A stretch of 64,000 nt of DNA from the NCBI RefSeq assembly GCF_007567505.1, contig NZ_CP041783.1, forward strand, positions 1,984,001 to 2,048,000. Reading direction: 5' to 3'. The position numbers and the translations under genes were made by a program. This document shows, one piece after another, positions 30,344 to 40,525 of this stretch (positions are counted from its first letter, which is position 1; each line of letters opens with the position of its first letter). The DNA comes from Shewanella donghaensis (GTDB lineage: Bacteria > Pseudomonadota > Gammaproteobacteria > Enterobacterales > Shewanellaceae). Under the pieces are notes generated by a model, which had not been told where the DNA came from, made no database searches, and saw only the letters and a list, made by a program, of their open reading frames with translations.

Positions 30344-31804
30344 GTGACAGCTATTAATACATTATACCCTCAGCCATTATGGCAATGGTTCGAACAAATT
30401 TGTGCTATTCCGCATCCATCAAAATTTGAGCAGGCACTTAGCGAACACATTCAGCAATGGGCTAAATCAAAAAACCTACAGGTCGTCGAAGATAAAGTCG
30501 GTAACCTGATCATCAAAAAACCTGCTTTCCCAGGTAAAGAACACCTTAAAACAGTAGTATTACAAGCACACATCGATATGGTTCCCCAAAAAAATGCCGA
30601 CAAAGTGCATGATTTTGAAAAAGACCCTATCGAAGCTTATGTCGATGGCGACTGGGTTAAAGCTAATGGCACTACGCTAGGTTCAGATAACGGTATAGGC
30701 ATGGCATCAGCATTAGCCGTACTTGCTTCTGATGATATCAAACATGGCCCTTTGGAAGTATTGCTGACTATTGATGAAGAAGCTGGTATGACTGGCGCAT
30801 TTGGCTTAGAAGCAGGCATGCTAGAAGCTGAGATTCTGATCAATACAGATTCAGAACAAGAAGGTGAAATTTACATGGGTTGTGCTGGCGGTGTTGATGC
30901 ACAGCTTAGCGTCCCTATGTCTTGGCAGGCTCCAGAACAAAGTAATGCCAGCTTTAGTTTGACCCTTGCGGGATTAAAAGGCGGCCACTCAGGCGTAAAT
31001 ATCCACTTAGGTCGCGGTAATGCCAACAAATTGTTAGCTCGCTTCCTTTTCAGTTACGCAGATGAACTAGCACTAGAGTTAGTCAGCTTTACTGGTGGTT
31101 CACTACGTAACGCGATTCCTCGTGAAGCCAATATCAGCTTCATGCTACCGAGCGAAAATAAAGCCAAGCTTGAACTAGCGATTGCTGAATATCAAGCTAC
31201 CGTTCGTGAAGAGCTAGCGATTGCAGATCCTGATATGTTACTCACACTTGCGGCAATTGATACGCCAGAAAAAGTGATGGATGAAGAGGCGCAAAATACC
31301 TTAGTTGATTTATTGCATGTCTGCCCTAACGGTGTCATTCGTATGAGCGATGAAGTTGAAGGCGTGACTGAAACCTCACTTAATCTGGGTGTTATCAATA
31401 CTGAAAACGAATCAGTTGAAGTGCTATGTCTTATTCGTTCGTTGATTGATTCTGGCCGTGTTCAAATTGAGACTCAATTAACGGCATTGGCAAACCTTTC
31501 TGGCGCGAGTATCGACTTATCAGGTGCATACCCTGGTTGGAAGCCTGATAACAGTTCACCAGTAATGGCAATTGTTCGTGATACTTACAATGACATATAC
31601 AAGAAAGACCCAACCATCATGGTCATTCATGCAGGTCTTGAGTGTGGTTTATTCAAAGAGCCTTACCCAACAATGGATATGGTTTCAATTGGTCCAACCA
31701 TTCGTTACCCACATAGCCCTGATGAGAAGGTTAATATCACCACTGTTGGTCAATACTGGGAACTACTGCTTGCGGTATTAGAGCGTATTCCAGCAAAAGG
31801 TTAA
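30344..31804 (+). CDS. pepD: Cytosol non-specific dipeptidase / Xaa-His dipeptidase (M20)
   Basis: This 486-residue metallopeptidase cleaves dipeptides such as carnosine-like Xaa-His. The M20 motifs are in place: QAHIDMVPQK, the metal-bridging Asp in TTLGSDNGIGMA, the catalytic Glu pair in TIDEEAGMTGAFG, NTDSEQEGE, and VIHAGLECGLF toward the C-terminus. The length matches E. coli PepD (485). The start is GTG, with CAGGGAG 6 nt upstream. It is divergent from the M17 aminopeptidase and ends in a terminator shared with convergent dinB. Confidence 0.96.
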   Translation: MTAINTLYPQPLWQWFEQICAIPHPSKFEQALSEHIQQWAKSKNLQVVEDKVGNLIIKKPAFPGKEHLKTVVLQAHIDMVPQKNADKVHDFEKDPIEAYVDGDWVKANGTTLGSDNGIGMASALAVLASDDIKHGPLEVLLTIDEEAGMTGAFGLEAGMLEAEILINTDSEQEGEIYMGCAGGVDAQLSVPMSWQAPEQSNASFSLTLAGLKGGHSGVNIHLGRGNANKLLARFLFSYADELALELVSFTGGSLRNAIPREANISFMLPSENKAKLELAIAEYQATVREELAIADPDMLLTLAAIDTPEKVMDEEAQNTLVDLLHVCPNGVIRMSDEVEGVTETSLNLGVINTENESVEVLCLIRSLIDSGRVQIETQLTALANLSGASIDLSGAYPGWKPDNSSPVMAIVRDTYNDIYKKDPTIMVIHAGLECGLFKEPYPTMDMVSIGPTIRYPHSPDEKVNITTVGQYWELLLAVLERIPAKG

Positions 31805-31849
31805 TCTTCAAAGTTAAGTTTTACTTTGCTAGTACTAAGCGAGTTTAAT

Positions 31850-31893
31850 AAAAAGGCTGCCCTATTCTTGATATAAGATAAGGCAGCCTTTTT
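31850..31893. terminator. Bidirectional terminator between pepD and dinB
   Basis: AAAAAGGCTGCC ... GGCAGCCTTTTT with an additional inner pairing (TATTCTT/AAGATA) makes a long stem between convergent genes. Confidence 0.9.
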
Positions 31894-31911
31894 GTATATA
31901 TAAGTTTCTAA

Positions 31912-33000
31912 TTAAAACTGTAAATCTAACTGCTCATTATTATCATCTGGTAACACTTCAGACAGACTATTATCAGCCAAACCAACACTGACACCAATTA
32001 ACCTAATCCCTCGCTCGTTGGCTCGCTCTAATGCTTGAGTTAACAATGTCTGAAACAAGTTAATCGAAATTTCATCACTGCGATGTTCAATCGTTGTTTG
32101 CTTAAAATCATTAAACTTAAGCTTGACCACTTGTTTATGTATTTGTCGGTCTTTCGCACTTCGGTGTACCCGAGTAATCAGCTCTTGAATGAGTTGCGGC
32201 ATAACATTATTACATTGCTCTAAGCTATAAATATCCTGCGCCAATGTGGTTTCAACGCCCACTGATTTCCTTACTCTGTTTGGACTGATTTGCCGAGGGT
32301 CAATGCCCTGTGAACGCTCAATTAATACTCGGCCAAACTTGCCGAACGCTGCAATCAATTTATCACTAGGATACCGCTGAACATCATCACAAGTTTCAAG
32401 TCCAAGCGCTGATAACTTAGCAGAGGTGACTTTACCCACCCCAGGTATTTTTTTTAATGCCAATGGATTAACGAATGCTGTGATCTCATCGGGTGTAATC
32501 ACATATTGGCCATTAGGTTTATTTAAATCGGAGGCGATTTTGGCGAGAAACTTTATCGGTGCAACGCCTGCTGAAGCGGTCAATCCAGTCACTTGGAAAA
32601 TTTCAGCACGAATAGCTTCCGCTATCAGAGTGGCGCTACCCTTACATTCATCGCAATCAGTAACATCAAGGTAAGCTTCGTCCAGTGATAAAGGCTCAAC
32701 CAAATCAGTATAGCGGTGGAAAATCTCACGAATTTGCACTGATACAGACTTATAAACATCCATTCGTCCTGGGACTAAAATTAAATCAGGACAGAGCTTT
32801 AAGGCATGATAACTCGACATGGCAGAGCGAACACCAAATTGCCGCGCTTCGTAACTGCAGGTACTGATCACCCCTCGACGGTCACTTCTACCACCCACAG
32901 CAATGGGTTTGCCCCGTAATTCAGGAAAATCACGCATCTCGACTGCTGCAAAATAGCAGTCCATATCAATGTGAATGATTTTACGAAGTGTGTTTGCCAT
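31912..33000 (-). CDS. dinB: DNA polymerase IV
   Basis: This 362-residue Y-family translesion polymerase has the palm motif [15 protein letters not shown], catalytic YLDVTD with SLDEAYLD, the helix-hairpin-helix [12 protein letters not shown] and a little-finger domain (about 240-345). The C-terminus ends QLDLQF, a beta-clamp-binding motif comparable to the QLVLGL of E. coli. A consensus LexA box lies 81 nt upstream of the start, so SOS induction is expected. Convergent with pepD; no operon partner. Confidence 0.97.
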   Translation of the reverse strand: MANTLRKIIHIDMDCYFAAVEMRDFPELRGKPIAVGGRSDRRGVISTCSYEARQFGVRSAMSSYHALKLCPDLILVPGRMDVYKSVSVQIREIFHRYTDLVEPLSLDEAYLDVTDCDECKGSATLIAEAIRAEIFQVTGLTASAGVAPIKFLAKIASDLNKPNGQYVITPDEITAFVNPLALKKIPGVGKVTSAKLSALGLETCDDVQRYPSDKLIAAFGKFGRVLIERSQGIDPRQISPNRVRKSVGVETTLAQDIYSLEQCNNVMPQLIQELITRVHRSAKDRQIHKQVVKLKFNDFKQTTIEHRSDEISINLFQTLLTQALERANERGIRLIGVSVGLADNSLSEVLPDDNNEQLDLQF

Positions 33001-33080
33001 AGTGAGTAGTTATACCAGACCAAAGTAAGAACATAATAAAGTCAATAATAGCGAATTAATAATGGACTGTACACTTAACA

Positions 33081-33096
33081 CTGTATAAATAAACAG
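33081..33096. promoter_or_regulatory. LexA (SOS) box upstream of dinB
   Basis: CTGTATAAATAAACAG fits CTGT-N8-ACAG exactly with an AT-rich core. It lies between dinB and the bacterioferritin terminator and most plausibly controls dinB. Confidence 0.88.
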
Positions 33097-33166
33097 TGTG
33101 GTATGAAAGTTGTGGTTAATGCTACAAAAGTAATCACTAGCAGCCGACAGCGCTTAAAAATGATAC

Positions 33167-33193
33167 AAAAAAGCCCAGCATGAGCTGGGCTTT
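33167..33193 (-). terminator. Intrinsic terminator after the bacterioferritin pair
   Basis: AAGCCCAGC-TCAT-GCTGGGCTTTTTT on the minus strand, 19 nt past the second bfr stop. Confidence 0.9.
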
Positions 33194-33212
33194 ATAATCA
33201 CACTACAGACTT

Positions 33213-33680
33213 TTACATTTTAGTCTGTAGGTAATTCTGTAAACCAACGCGATCAATTAATCGAATTTGTTTTTCTAGCCAGTACATATGATCTGACTCG
33301 GTATCATCTAGCAATACTTCTAAAATTTCACGGGATTGGAAATCACCTTTTGCTTCACACAAGGCAATGACTTCACGTAAATGATCAGCTACCTGATATT
33401 CGTAGTTCAAATCGTTTTTCAGCATTTCTTCAACATCTTTACCGATGTTAAGTGCTTCACGGCTTGCTACGTCAGGTGTACCTTCTAAAAATAAAATACG
33501 TTGTACTAATTTGGCTGCGTGGGCTTTCTCGTCATCTGACTCATGTAAGATACGCGTATAAAGCTCATCAAATCCCCAATCTTCGTACATGTGTGCATGC
33601 ACAAAGTATTGATCCATTGCTGACAACTCACCGGTTAATAATGCATTTAAAGCTGCAATAACTTCTGGATTACCTTTCAT
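33213..33680 (-). CDS. bfr: Bacterioferritin subunit with intact ferroxidase centre, no haem ligand
   Basis: This 155-residue ferritin-fold subunit starts MKGNPEVIAALNALLTGE. The dinuclear ferroxidase ligands are all present: E18, E51, H54, E94, E128 and H131 (the last two shifted by one relative to E. coli). Position 52, the haem-ligating Met in E. coli Bfr, is Lys here. It lies 12 nt after the other bfr gene. Together the products probably form a mixed 24-mer iron store in which this subunit oxidises Fe(II). The pairing inference follows known two-subunit bacterioferritins. Confidence 0.95.
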   Translation of the reverse strand: MKGNPEVIAALNALLTGELSAMDQYFVHAHMYEDWGFDELYTRILHESDDEKAHAAKLVQRILFLEGTPDVASREALNIGKDVEEMLKNDLNYEYQVADHLREVIALCEAKGDFQSREILEVLLDDTESDHMYWLEKQIRLIDRVGLQNYLQTKM

Positions 33681-33692
33681 TTTGGCTTCCTA

Positions 33693-34163
33693 TTAATCTT
33701 TAATTTGTGATTGAAGGTAGTTCTGAATACCGGTTTGGTTAATCAGTTCTTTTTGAGATTCGATCCAATCAAGATGCTCTTCTTCATCTTCGAGTAAGTC
33801 TTCTAATAAATCACGAGTCACATAGTCACGCTCAGCTTCACATAGCTTGATTGAATCACGTAAAATAGCTAATTGCTCAACGACGGCTTGCTCATCACAA
33901 TCCAGCATTTCCTCACAATGCTCACCAATACGTAGCTTGTCGAGTTGCTGAAGGTTAGGTAAACCTTCCAAAAATAAAACGCGTTCAATTAACTTGTCAG
34001 CATGCTTCATATCTTGAATAGATTTTTTGTATTCTTTTTCATTAAGATTTTCTAAACCCCAATGCTTAAACATACGCGCGTGCAAGAAATATTGGTTAAT
34101 GGCAGTGAGCTCACATGTCAGTACGCGATTAAGCTGACTAATAACTTTTGGATGGCCTTTCAT
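33693..34163 (-). CDS. bfr: Bacterioferritin subunit with haem ligand and degraded ferroxidase centre
   Basis: This 156-residue subunit starts MKGHPKVISQLNRVLTCE and resembles E. coli Bfr overall (FLHARMFKHWGL, RVLFLEGLPNLQ). It keeps the haem-ligand Met52 but has Asp at position 51 and Val at 94, where Bfr has ferroxidase Glu residues. E18, H54, E127 and H130 remain. It probably supplies the haem that helps release iron, while its partner supplies ferroxidase activity. Upstream are an FNR/EtrA-type box (24-37 nt from the ATG) and a Fur-type box (about 105 nt). Confidence 0.95.
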   Translation of the reverse strand: MKGHPKVISQLNRVLTCELTAINQYFLHARMFKHWGLENLNEKEYKKSIQDMKHADKLIERVLFLEGLPNLQQLDKLRIGEHCEEMLDCDEQAVVEQLAILRDSIKLCEAERDYVTRDLLEDLLEDEEEHLDWIESQKELINQTGIQNYLQSQIKD

Positions 34164-34186
34164 GATTTTGTCCTTAAGATGCTAGA

Positions 34187-34200
34187 TTGATCTGGATCAA
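34187..34200. promoter_or_regulatory. FNR/EtrA-type box upstream of bfr
   Basis: TTGAT-CTGG-ATCAA is an exact match to the FNR consensus TTGAT-N4-ATCAA. It ends 23 bp before the bfr start codon. Such a downstream position would suit repression or roadblock better than activation. Confidence 0.7.
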
Positions 34201-34265
34201 TTTCCAATAGAATAGTACATGTAGAGCCTAAAAACAAATTCCCTTTAATATCATAAGCTTAGTAT

Positions 34266-34280
34266 TGATAACCATTATCA
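34266..34280. promoter_or_regulatory. Fur-type box upstream of bfr
   Basis: TGATAAC-C-ATTATCA matches the Fur 7-1-7 inverted repeat TGATAAT-A-ATTATCA with one arm mismatch, and further AT-rich GATA-like bases follow. It lies about 105 bp upstream of the first bfr gene and about 250 bp from nqrM, which ends rather than begins on this side. Confidence 0.7.
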
Positions 34281-34443
34281 TTATAACTTAGGTTATTATC
34301 TAGCTTAGCTTTAAAGTCACGGGGAGATTTCCTAATAGAATCACGCCTCTAGCTATAGCACCAATTATACCAAGGTGACATAGGTCCCAATAATGTCTGT
34401 AGATGTTAACTTAAATTAGTTTTGTAAATTTTGTATCGGCTGC

Positions 34444-34469
34444 AAAAAAGCCCACTTGAAGTGGGCTTA
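34444..34469 (-). terminator. Intrinsic terminator after nqrM
   Basis: AAGCCCACTT/AAGTGGGCTT stem followed by TTTTT on the minus strand. It lies about 65 nt past nqrM and closes the nqr region. Confidence 0.88.
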
Positions 34470-34532
34470 ATACTGGTTCGAGGCGACTAAACTAACTGAT
34501 TAACGCAGATAATTTACGTAACCAAGCCTGAG

Positions 34533-34754
34533 CTAAATAATGCGGTTTTGATTTAGCTTTGCTTCTCGTTCAGCTTCAGCCATTCTGCGTTTACGCTTGT
34601 CGCAAGGATCATCACAATCACAGGCTTTCTCAATGCCCAAAACGCCTAATCCACCACAGCTACCTTCTACAGCTTTACGCTTAACGATATAGCCGACTGA
34701 CATCAATAAAAAGAATAATAACAACACTACAAAGGCTGCGATAAAGGTACTCAT
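34533..34754 (-). CDS. nqrM: Na+-NQR maturation factor NqrM
   Basis: This 73-residue protein (formerly DUF539) is required to insert or deliver the iron centre of Na+-NQR. An N-terminal transmembrane helix (about 3-25, FIAAFVVLLLFFLLMSVGYIV) leads to the four-Cys motif SCGGLG...ACDCDDPCDK. GGAG lies 6 nt before the ATG at 34754. It sits downstream of apbE at the end of the nqr cluster, as in Vibrio. Confidence 0.94.
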   Translation of the reverse strand: MSTFIAAFVVLLLFFLLMSVGYIVKRKAVEGSCGGLGVLGIEKACDCDDPCDKRKRRMAEAEREAKLNQNRII

Positions 34755-34801
34755 AAACATCTCCAACTTAATTTTGTCATCATATAGACATTCAAATGCG
34801 A

Positions 34802-35815
34802 TTAACGAATGTAAGGCGCAAATGCTTCACTATAAAAAACTTCATAATTATCTTCATCTTTTTCAATTAGCATTACCGGTAATTTTTCACGGTCCGCTAA
34901 CGCTAAAGACTCTTCCGTACCTAGTACCATCATTGCTGTTGCGTACGCATCAGCTGTCATACTGCTTGGATGTAAAACGGTTACCGACGCTAATTTATGC
35001 TTAATCGGATACCCCGTTCTCGGGTCTATCAAATGAGAAAAACGTTCGCCGTTTTCTTCATAGTAAATTCTATAATCACCCGATGTCGCTAACGCCATGT
35101 TGCCAGGTTCTACAACTTGCTGGATAACAGCACCTTCAGTTGACGGTTTTTCTACCGCAATACGCCAAGGAGAACCGTCATTTTTGACACCTTTGACACT
35201 GATCTCGCCGCCGATTTCAACTAGGTAACCATCAACATTGTATTTGTTCAATAGACTAGCAATTTTATCAACCCCGTAGCCTTTAGCAAGAGATGATAGA
35301 TCAACATAGATATCTGGATTGGTTTTAGTCAGTTTTAAACCTTTAATATTAAAACCGTTAATATCCGCTTTGTCTTTTACGCGCGCTATTTGTTCAGGGG
35401 TTGGTATTTCTGTAGGACGCTTATCAGGTCCAAAACCCCATAAATTAATCAGTGGCCCTAAGGTGATATCCAATGCACCATTAGTTGTATCATAAAGGCG
35501 AAGGCCTTCTTTGAACACAGTAATCGTATCAGCTGATACCGTTAAACTTTGATTAACGGTAAGCATATTAAATTGAGATAGCTCAGATTTAGGCCTGTAC
35601 GTCGACATTTGGTCATTAACCAACTCAAGTGCAAAATCAATTTCCGCTTGCAGTAAATCAGTTGTCGGTAAGCGTTCGTTCCTAACGACCTTTATGTGAT
35701 AAGTCGTTCCCATAGTATTGCCAGACAGCGAGACTATCTCATCTTCTGTGCCACACGCAGTTAATAAAAATAGCGCGAAGAATACTGTCAGGGTTTTAAT
35801 CGAAGTCTTTATCAT
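34802..35815 (-). CDS. apbE: FAD:protein FMN transferase ApbE
   Basis: This 337-residue periplasmic lipoprotein (lipobox LLTACG near residue 20) covalently attaches FMN to threonine in NqrB and NqrC. It contains SLSGNTMGTTYHIKV near the N-terminus, GALDITLGPLINLWGFGP, DLSSLAKGYGVD, GDYRIYYEENGERFSHLIDP and a metal-binding SSMTADAYATAM. It lies between nqrF and nqrM, on the same strand as its targets, both of which carry DxxSGAT sites. The start is taken as the ATG at 35815; an in-frame TTG at 35827 is possible. A hairpin with a U-rich tail separates it from nqrF. Confidence 0.95.
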   Translation of the reverse strand: MIKTSIKTLTVFFALFLLTACGTEDEIVSLSGNTMGTTYHIKVVRNERLPTTDLLQAEIDFALELVNDQMSTYRPKSELSQFNMLTVNQSLTVSADTITVFKEGLRLYDTTNGALDITLGPLINLWGFGPDKRPTEIPTPEQIARVKDKADINGFNIKGLKLTKTNPDIYVDLSSLAKGYGVDKIASLLNKYNVDGYLVEIGGEISVKGVKNDGSPWRIAVEKPSTEGAVIQQVVEPGNMALATSGDYRIYYEENGERFSHLIDPRTGYPIKHKLASVTVLHPSSMTADAYATAMMVLGTEESLALADREKLPVMLIEKDEDNYEVFYSEAFAPYIR

Positions 35816-35901
35816 CTCAATCTTCAAGTTATTTAATTCAATATGATTAACGTCTAAATTATTATTACCTAAAGCAATAACAACTAAACTTAAAAAGGCC
35901 T

Positions 35902-35960
35902 AAAATAAAAATTGCAGCTAGCTTAACAATGGTGACCACCGTGTCAGCGAGCTGCAATTT
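35902..35960 (-). terminator. Long hairpin with U-rich tail between nqrF and apbE
   Basis: AAATTGCAGCT (left) and AGCTGCAATTT (right) pair over 11 bp around an inner GGTGACCACC palindrome. On the minus strand the stem is followed by TTTTATTTTA. It probably attenuates transcription after nqrF, lowering apbE-nqrM expression. Confidence 0.75.
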
Positions 35961-36001
35961 ATGACGTTCAATGTCTTTTGCGGATGATTAGTGGTTAATC
36001 A

Positions 36002-37249
36002 TTAACCACCAAAGTCATCGAGTAAGATGTTTTCATCTTCAACACCTAAGTCTTTAAGCATACCAATTACGGCTGCATTCATCATTGGAGGACCACACAT
36101 GTAGTACTCACAATCTTCTGGTGCATCATGGTCACGTAAGTAGTTTTCGTACAATACGTTATGAATGAAACCAGTGTAGCCATCCCAGTTATCTTCCGCT
36201 TGCGGATCAGATAATGCAACGTGCCATTTAAAGTTTTCATTCTCTGCAGCCAAGCCGTCAAAATCTTCTACATAGAACATTTCACGTTTAGAACGAGCAC
36301 CATACCAGAAACTCATCTTACGCTTAGACTGAAGGCGCTTAAGTTGGTCAAAGATATGAGAACGCATTGGCGCCATACCAGCACCACCACCAACAAAGAC
36401 CATTTCATTATCAGTGTCTTTAGCGAAGAACTCACCAAATGGACCTGAAATAGTCACTTTGTCGCCGTCTTTTAGGCTCCAAATGAATGATGACATTTTA
36501 CCACAAGGCAGTGTTAGGTTTCTTGGTGGCGGCGTAGCAATACGCACGTTCAACATGATGATACCAAACTCTTCAGGGTAGTTAGCCATTGAGTATGCAC
36601 GAATAGTTTCTTCATCAACTTTAGATTCTAAGTTGAAGAAACCAAAGTGCTCCCAGTCGCCACGGTATTCTGCTGGTACATCAAAGTCAGCATATTTAAC
36701 GTGGTGAGCAGGTGCTTCAATTTGAATATAACCACCAGCGCGGAAAGGAACTGTTTCGCCATCAGGGATCTGCAGCTTAAGTTCTTTAATGAAGGTTGCT
36801 TTGTTATCGTTAGAGATAACAGCACATTCCCACTTCTTGATACCGAAAATTTCTTCATCAAGTTCGATTTCCATGTCAGTTTTAACATTAACCTGACAGG
36901 CTAAACGGCAACCTTGACGTGCTTCACCTTTGCTTATGTGATCAAGTTCAGTCGGCAGAATATCACCACCACCAGACTTAATATTAACGCGACACTGACC
37001 ACATGAGCCACCGCCACCACAAGCACTTGAAACGAAAATACCGTTGTTAGCGAGTGCGCCAAGAAGCTTACTACCAGCACCGGTTTTAATTGCTTTGTCG
37101 CTATCATCATTAATTGAGATAGTGATATCACCGCTTGCCACAAGTTTAGATTTAGCAAATAAAATCACTAATACCAAAACCAGTACAATCGCGGTAAACA
37201 TACTCACGCCTAGATAAACATCTATCGGAGTAGCTTTAAGTATATCCAT
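36002..37249 (-). CDS. nqrF: Na+-translocating NADH:quinone reductase subunit F
   Basis: This 415-residue subunit accepts electrons from NADH. One N-terminal helix (about 12-32) precedes a 2Fe-2S ferredoxin domain with [12 protein letters not shown] plus a distal CRLAC. It continues with an FAD domain carrying RAYSMANYP and GPFGEFFA, and an NADH domain with [15 protein letters not shown] and YYMCGPPMM. It is the last structural gene of nqrABCDEF. Confidence 0.98.
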   Translation of the reverse strand: MDILKATPIDVYLGVSMFTAIVLVLVLVILFAKSKLVASGDITISINDDSDKAIKTGAGSKLLGALANNGIFVSSACGGGGSCGQCRVNIKSGGGDILPTELDHISKGEARQGCRLACQVNVKTDMEIELDEEIFGIKKWECAVISNDNKATFIKELKLQIPDGETVPFRAGGYIQIEAPAHHVKYADFDVPAEYRGDWEHFGFFNLESKVDEETIRAYSMANYPEEFGIIMLNVRIATPPPRNLTLPCGKMSSFIWSLKDGDKVTISGPFGEFFAKDTDNEMVFVGGGAGMAPMRSHIFDQLKRLQSKRKMSFWYGARSKREMFYVEDFDGLAAENENFKWHVALSDPQAEDNWDGYTGFIHNVLYENYLRDHDAPEDCEYYMCGPPMMNAAVIGMLKDLGVEDENILLDDFGG

Positions 37250-37295
37250 TAACTTATCCTTTAAGGTTCAAATTAATACGTCGTATGGGTATCTA

Positions 37296-37904
37296 TTAAA
37301 GAGATACACCTGAGAACGACATAAAACCTAGCGCCATTAAGCCAGAAGTGATGAAGGTAATACCTAAACCACGTAAGCCTTTAGGCACATCAGAATACTT
37401 CATTTTCTCACGTAGACCGGCAAGCAATACAATTGCTAATGCCCAACCAATACCCGAGCCGATACCGAATACCAAACTCTCGCCAAGGTTATAGTCACGT
37501 TCAACCATGAATGAAACTGCACCAAAAATTGCACAGTTAACAGTAATCAATGGTAAGAAAATACCTAATGCGTTGTACAAAGGTGGAAAGTATTTATCTA
37601 ACGCCATTTCCAAGATTTGTACTAATGCAGCAATAACACCAATAAAGGTAATGAACTTCAAGAAGCTCAAATCTGCATCAGGAACACCTGCCCAAGCTAG
37701 TGCGCCCGGAGCCAGTAAACCTTGATAGATGATTTGGTTAACGGGTACTGAAATAGCCAGTACCACAATAACTGCAACACCCAGACCCATCGCCGTTGTC
37801 ACTTTCTTAGACACAGCCAAGAAAGTACACATACCGAGGAAGAAGGCCAACGCCATGTTCTCAATGAAAATCGAACGAATTAATAAACTAATATAATGTT
37901 CCAT
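37296..37904 (-). CDS. nqrE: Na+-translocating NADH:quinone reductase subunit E
   Basis: This 202-residue integral membrane subunit has six hydrophobic helices and begins [20 protein letters not shown]. The half-channel Cys residues are in [12 protein letters not shown] and [11 protein letters not shown]; with NqrD they hold the intramembrane iron centre. The gene starts 5 nt after the nqrD stop. Confidence 0.97.
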   Translation of the reverse strand: MEHYISLLIRSIFIENMALAFFLGMCTFLAVSKKVTTAMGLGVAVIVVLAISVPVNQIIYQGLLAPGALAWAGVPDADLSFLKFITFIGVIAALVQILEMALDKYFPPLYNALGIFLPLITVNCAIFGAVSFMVERDYNLGESLVFGIGSGIGWALAIVLLAGLREKMKYSDVPKGLRGLGITFITSGLMALGFMSFSGVSL

Positions 37905-37909
37905 TGCGC

Positions 37910-38542
37910 TTACCCTTTTGCTTCTACTTGCTCTGGCTTATAAGTACGAATAATCCAGATCAACATACCGATCAAGAAGAACGCACTCGGAGGAAGAAGT
38001 AACAAGCCATTAGGCTGATACCAACCACCGTCAGAGATTTTGCTGAGGATTTCAACGCCGAACAATGAACCGTTACCGAATAGTTCACGGAAGAAACCGA
38101 CTGATAATAGAATTGCACCGTAGCCCAAGCCATTACCAATACCATCCATAAAGCTCATCAATGGTGGTGTCTTCATTGCGTATGCTTCTGCACGACCCAT
38201 TACAATACAGTTAGTAATAATCAAACCAACGAATACTGATAATTGCTTTGCAACATCGTATGCGTATGCTTGTAGTACTTGGTCTACAACAATTACTAAT
38301 GAAGCAATAATTGTCATTTGCACAATAATACGAACACTGCTTGGAATGTGATTACGTAGTAACGAAATAAATAAGTTCGAACACGCTGTAACCGCTGTCA
38401 ATGCTAATGTCATTACAATAGCCGTTTCCATTTTCGCGGTAACAGCTAGTGCACTACACACACCCAGAATTTGCAGAGCAATTGGGTTGTTATTGATAAT
38501 AGGTCCAGTCAGAACCTGTTTGAGTTCTTTAACGTCAGCCAT
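37910..38542 (-). CDS. nqrD: Na+-translocating NADH:quinone reductase subunit D
   Basis: This 210-residue membrane subunit is homologous to NqrE in inverted topology. It carries [14 protein letters not shown] and [15 protein letters not shown], the Cys pair that completes the iron centre. Its start codon shares a base with the nqrC stop (TAATG), indicating tight coupling. Confidence 0.97.
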   Translation of the reverse strand: MADVKELKQVLTGPIINNNPIALQILGVCSALAVTAKMETAIVMTLALTAVTACSNLFISLLRNHIPSSVRIIVQMTIIASLVIVVDQVLQAYAYDVAKQLSVFVGLIITNCIVMGRAEAYAMKTPPLMSFMDGIGNGLGYGAILLSVGFFRELFGNGSLFGVEILSKISDGGWYQPNGLLLLPPSAFFLIGMLIWIIRTYKPEQVEAKG

Positions 38543-39336
38543 TAGCCTAGTCCTCCATTGCGTGCTTTTTCAATAAAGCGTGCAAAACCTTCTTCACCTA
38601 ACCAGAACGTTAGTGAATATTGAACACCATTACTGGTCAATGTCGCACCAGAAAGTGCATCAACACCGTGAATAGAAGATGCAATTGTTGGGATCTTAGT
38701 GACTTGAATAGCTAATTCGCCATTGTCATCATAAAGTTTTTTACCTTCCCACTTAGCAATCCACTGAGGATTTTGAACTTCACCACCTAGACCGGGTGTT
38801 TCACCAGAACCTGTGAAGTCGTAATACACTAAGCTACGAATGGTATTCATATCCGCTTCAACCGCTAAGAATGCAAACATGGTTGACCATAAACCGTATC
38901 CTTTAACAGGAATAATTACGGTTTGTAGTTTGTTGTTTTCATCTTTAACAAGATAAACAACACCTTGGTTTGCTACACGCTTAACTGAGGCAATATCATT
39001 TTTAGGCTTGAAAGAAGTCGCTGGAGAGCGCGCTGCTTTTTCAGCATCAAAAGTATCTGCATCACCATCGACAAACTCACCTGTTTTTAAATCAACAAGG
39101 CGAGCCTCTACGAATTCACCGTAAAGATCTTGGATAGCTTTTTTCTCAAGTTTTTTAGCTTTAGGGTCAACTAAACCTGCAGCCTCAAGAATATACTTTT
39201 GCTTATCTAATAATTTATTTTCTTGCTGGATTGGCTTTAGTAATACTGCTGCTGTCGAAACAAGCATTGAACAGATAAAACAAAGACCGATTACAACAAA
39301 TAATGTTTTGCCGATTGATTCTTTATTACTGGCCAC
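38542..39336 (-). CDS. nqrC: Na+-translocating NADH:quinone reductase subunit C
   Basis: This 264-residue subunit has one N-terminal helix (about 11-30) and a periplasmic FMN domain. The flavinylation site is Thr in [14 protein letters not shown] near the C-terminus, a DxxSGAT substrate for ApbE. The start is GTG at 39336, since GGAGG lies 7 nt upstream; this overlaps the nqrB end by 11 nt. A TTG two codons earlier is too close to the Shine-Dalgarno sequence. Confidence 0.96.
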   Translation of the reverse strand: MASNKESIGKTLFVVIGLCFICSMLVSTAAVLLKPIQQENKLLDKQKYILEAAGLVDPKAKKLEKKAIQDLYGEFVEARLVDLKTGEFVDGDADTFDAEKAARSPATSFKPKNDIASVKRVANQGVVYLVKDENNKLQTVIIPVKGYGLWSTMFAFLAVEADMNTIRSLVYYDFTGSGETPGLGGEVQNPQWIAKWEGKKLYDDNGELAIQVTKIPTIASSIHGVDALSGATLTSNGVQYSLTFWLGEEGFARFIEKARNGGLG

Positions 39337-40525
39337 GAGCAATCCTCCGCTTCACATTTGCTTGAACCACAAAATGGTCAAATAACGGTGCAAATAAGTT
39401 AGCAAACAGGATGGCTAACATCATTCCTTCAGGGAATGCTGGGTTAATGACACGAATGAAGACTGCCATTGCACCAATTAAGATACCGTAAGCCCATTTA
39501 GCATTATTGGTGAAAGACGCAGAAACTGGGTCAGTCGCCATAAACATCATACCGAAGGCAAAACCACCTAAGACAAGATGCCAATACCAAGGCGTGGCAA
39601 ACATTGCGTTAGTGTCGCTACCGATAAAGTTAAGTAGGTAAGACACTGCAATCATGCCCATCATCACACCAGCAATAATGCGCCATGAAGCGATACGGGT
39701 ATAAACGATAACCGCGCCACCTAACAAAATAGCAAAGGTAGACACTTCACCCACAGAACCTGGAATGAAACCTAAGAAGGCATCCCACCAGTTAGCACTC
39801 GTATATTCAAACGTACCTTGTGCAGCAGCGCTCAGTGCAGTAGCACCAGAGTATCCATCAGCAACAACCCAAGAGGTGTCACCTGACATGCTTAAGGGAT
39901 AGGCAAAGAATAAGAATGCACGACCGGCTAACGCAGGGTTAAGGAAGTTACGTCCTGTGCCACCAAATACTTCTTTTGCAACCACTACACCGAAGGTGAT
40001 ACCCAATGCAACCATCCATAAAGGAATTGTTGCTGGCAGCGTTAATGCAAATAGAATAGAAGTGACGAAGAAACCTTCGTTAACTTCATGGCCGCGGACT
40101 GACGCAAATATGACTTCCCAGAAACCACCAACAGCGAATGTCACTGCGTATATAGGTAGGAACCAACAAGCGCCATACCACATGAGTGCAGGCACGCCTG
40201 AACTTGCGGTTAATTCAGTACCGAATAGGCTAAATAGGCTGACTTGCCATACATCAGGAGTAGCAAAGCCAGCAATAAGCGCATCTTGAGCTTGTAAACC
40301 AACGTTGTACATACCAAAAAACATTGCCGGAAAAGTACAGGCCCAAACCGTAATCATCATACGTTTTAGATCAAGGCTATCACGCACATGCGTAGTACCT
40401 TTGTTTACTTTACCAGGGGTGTAAAATACAGTCGCAGCCGCTTCATAAAGGGCATACCACTTTTCGTACTTACCGCCTTTTTCAAATTGCGGTTCAATAC
40501 GCTCGATAAAATCTTTCAAGCTCAT
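39326..40525 (-). CDS. nqrB: Na+-translocating NADH:quinone reductase subunit B
   Basis: This 399-residue core membrane subunit has about ten helices, begins [20 protein letters not shown], and carries the covalent FMN site Thr in [33 protein letters not shown] and [13 protein letters not shown] are conserved NqrB blocks. The ATG at 40525 overlaps the nqrA stop (TAATG), with GGAAGG as ribosome binding site. It is the probable ubiquinone and sodium path subunit. Confidence 0.98.
   Translation of the reverse strand: MSLKDFIERIEPQFEKGGKYEKWYALYEAAATVFYTPGKVNKGTTHVRDSLDLKRMMITVWACTFPAMFFGMYNVGLQAQDALIAGFATPDVWQVSLFSLFGTELTASSGVPALMWYGACWFLPIYAVTFAVGGFWEVIFASVRGHEVNEGFFVTSILFALTLPATIPLWMVALGITFGVVVAKEVFGGTGRNFLNPALAGRAFLFFAYPLSMSGDTSWVVADGYSGATALSAAAQGTFEYTSANWWDAFLGFIPGSVGEVSTFAILLGGAVIVYTRIASWRIIAGVMMGMIAVSYLLNFIGSDTNAMFATPWYWHLVLGGFAFGMMFMATDPVSASFTNNAKWAYGILIGAMAVFIRVINPAFPEGMMLAILFANLFAPLFDHFVVQANVKRRIARGQ

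Noticed and set aside
31912-34163. Mobile island covering dinB and bfr
   Set aside because: No integrase, transposase, tRNA insertion or flanking repeats; composition looks like the surrounding core.
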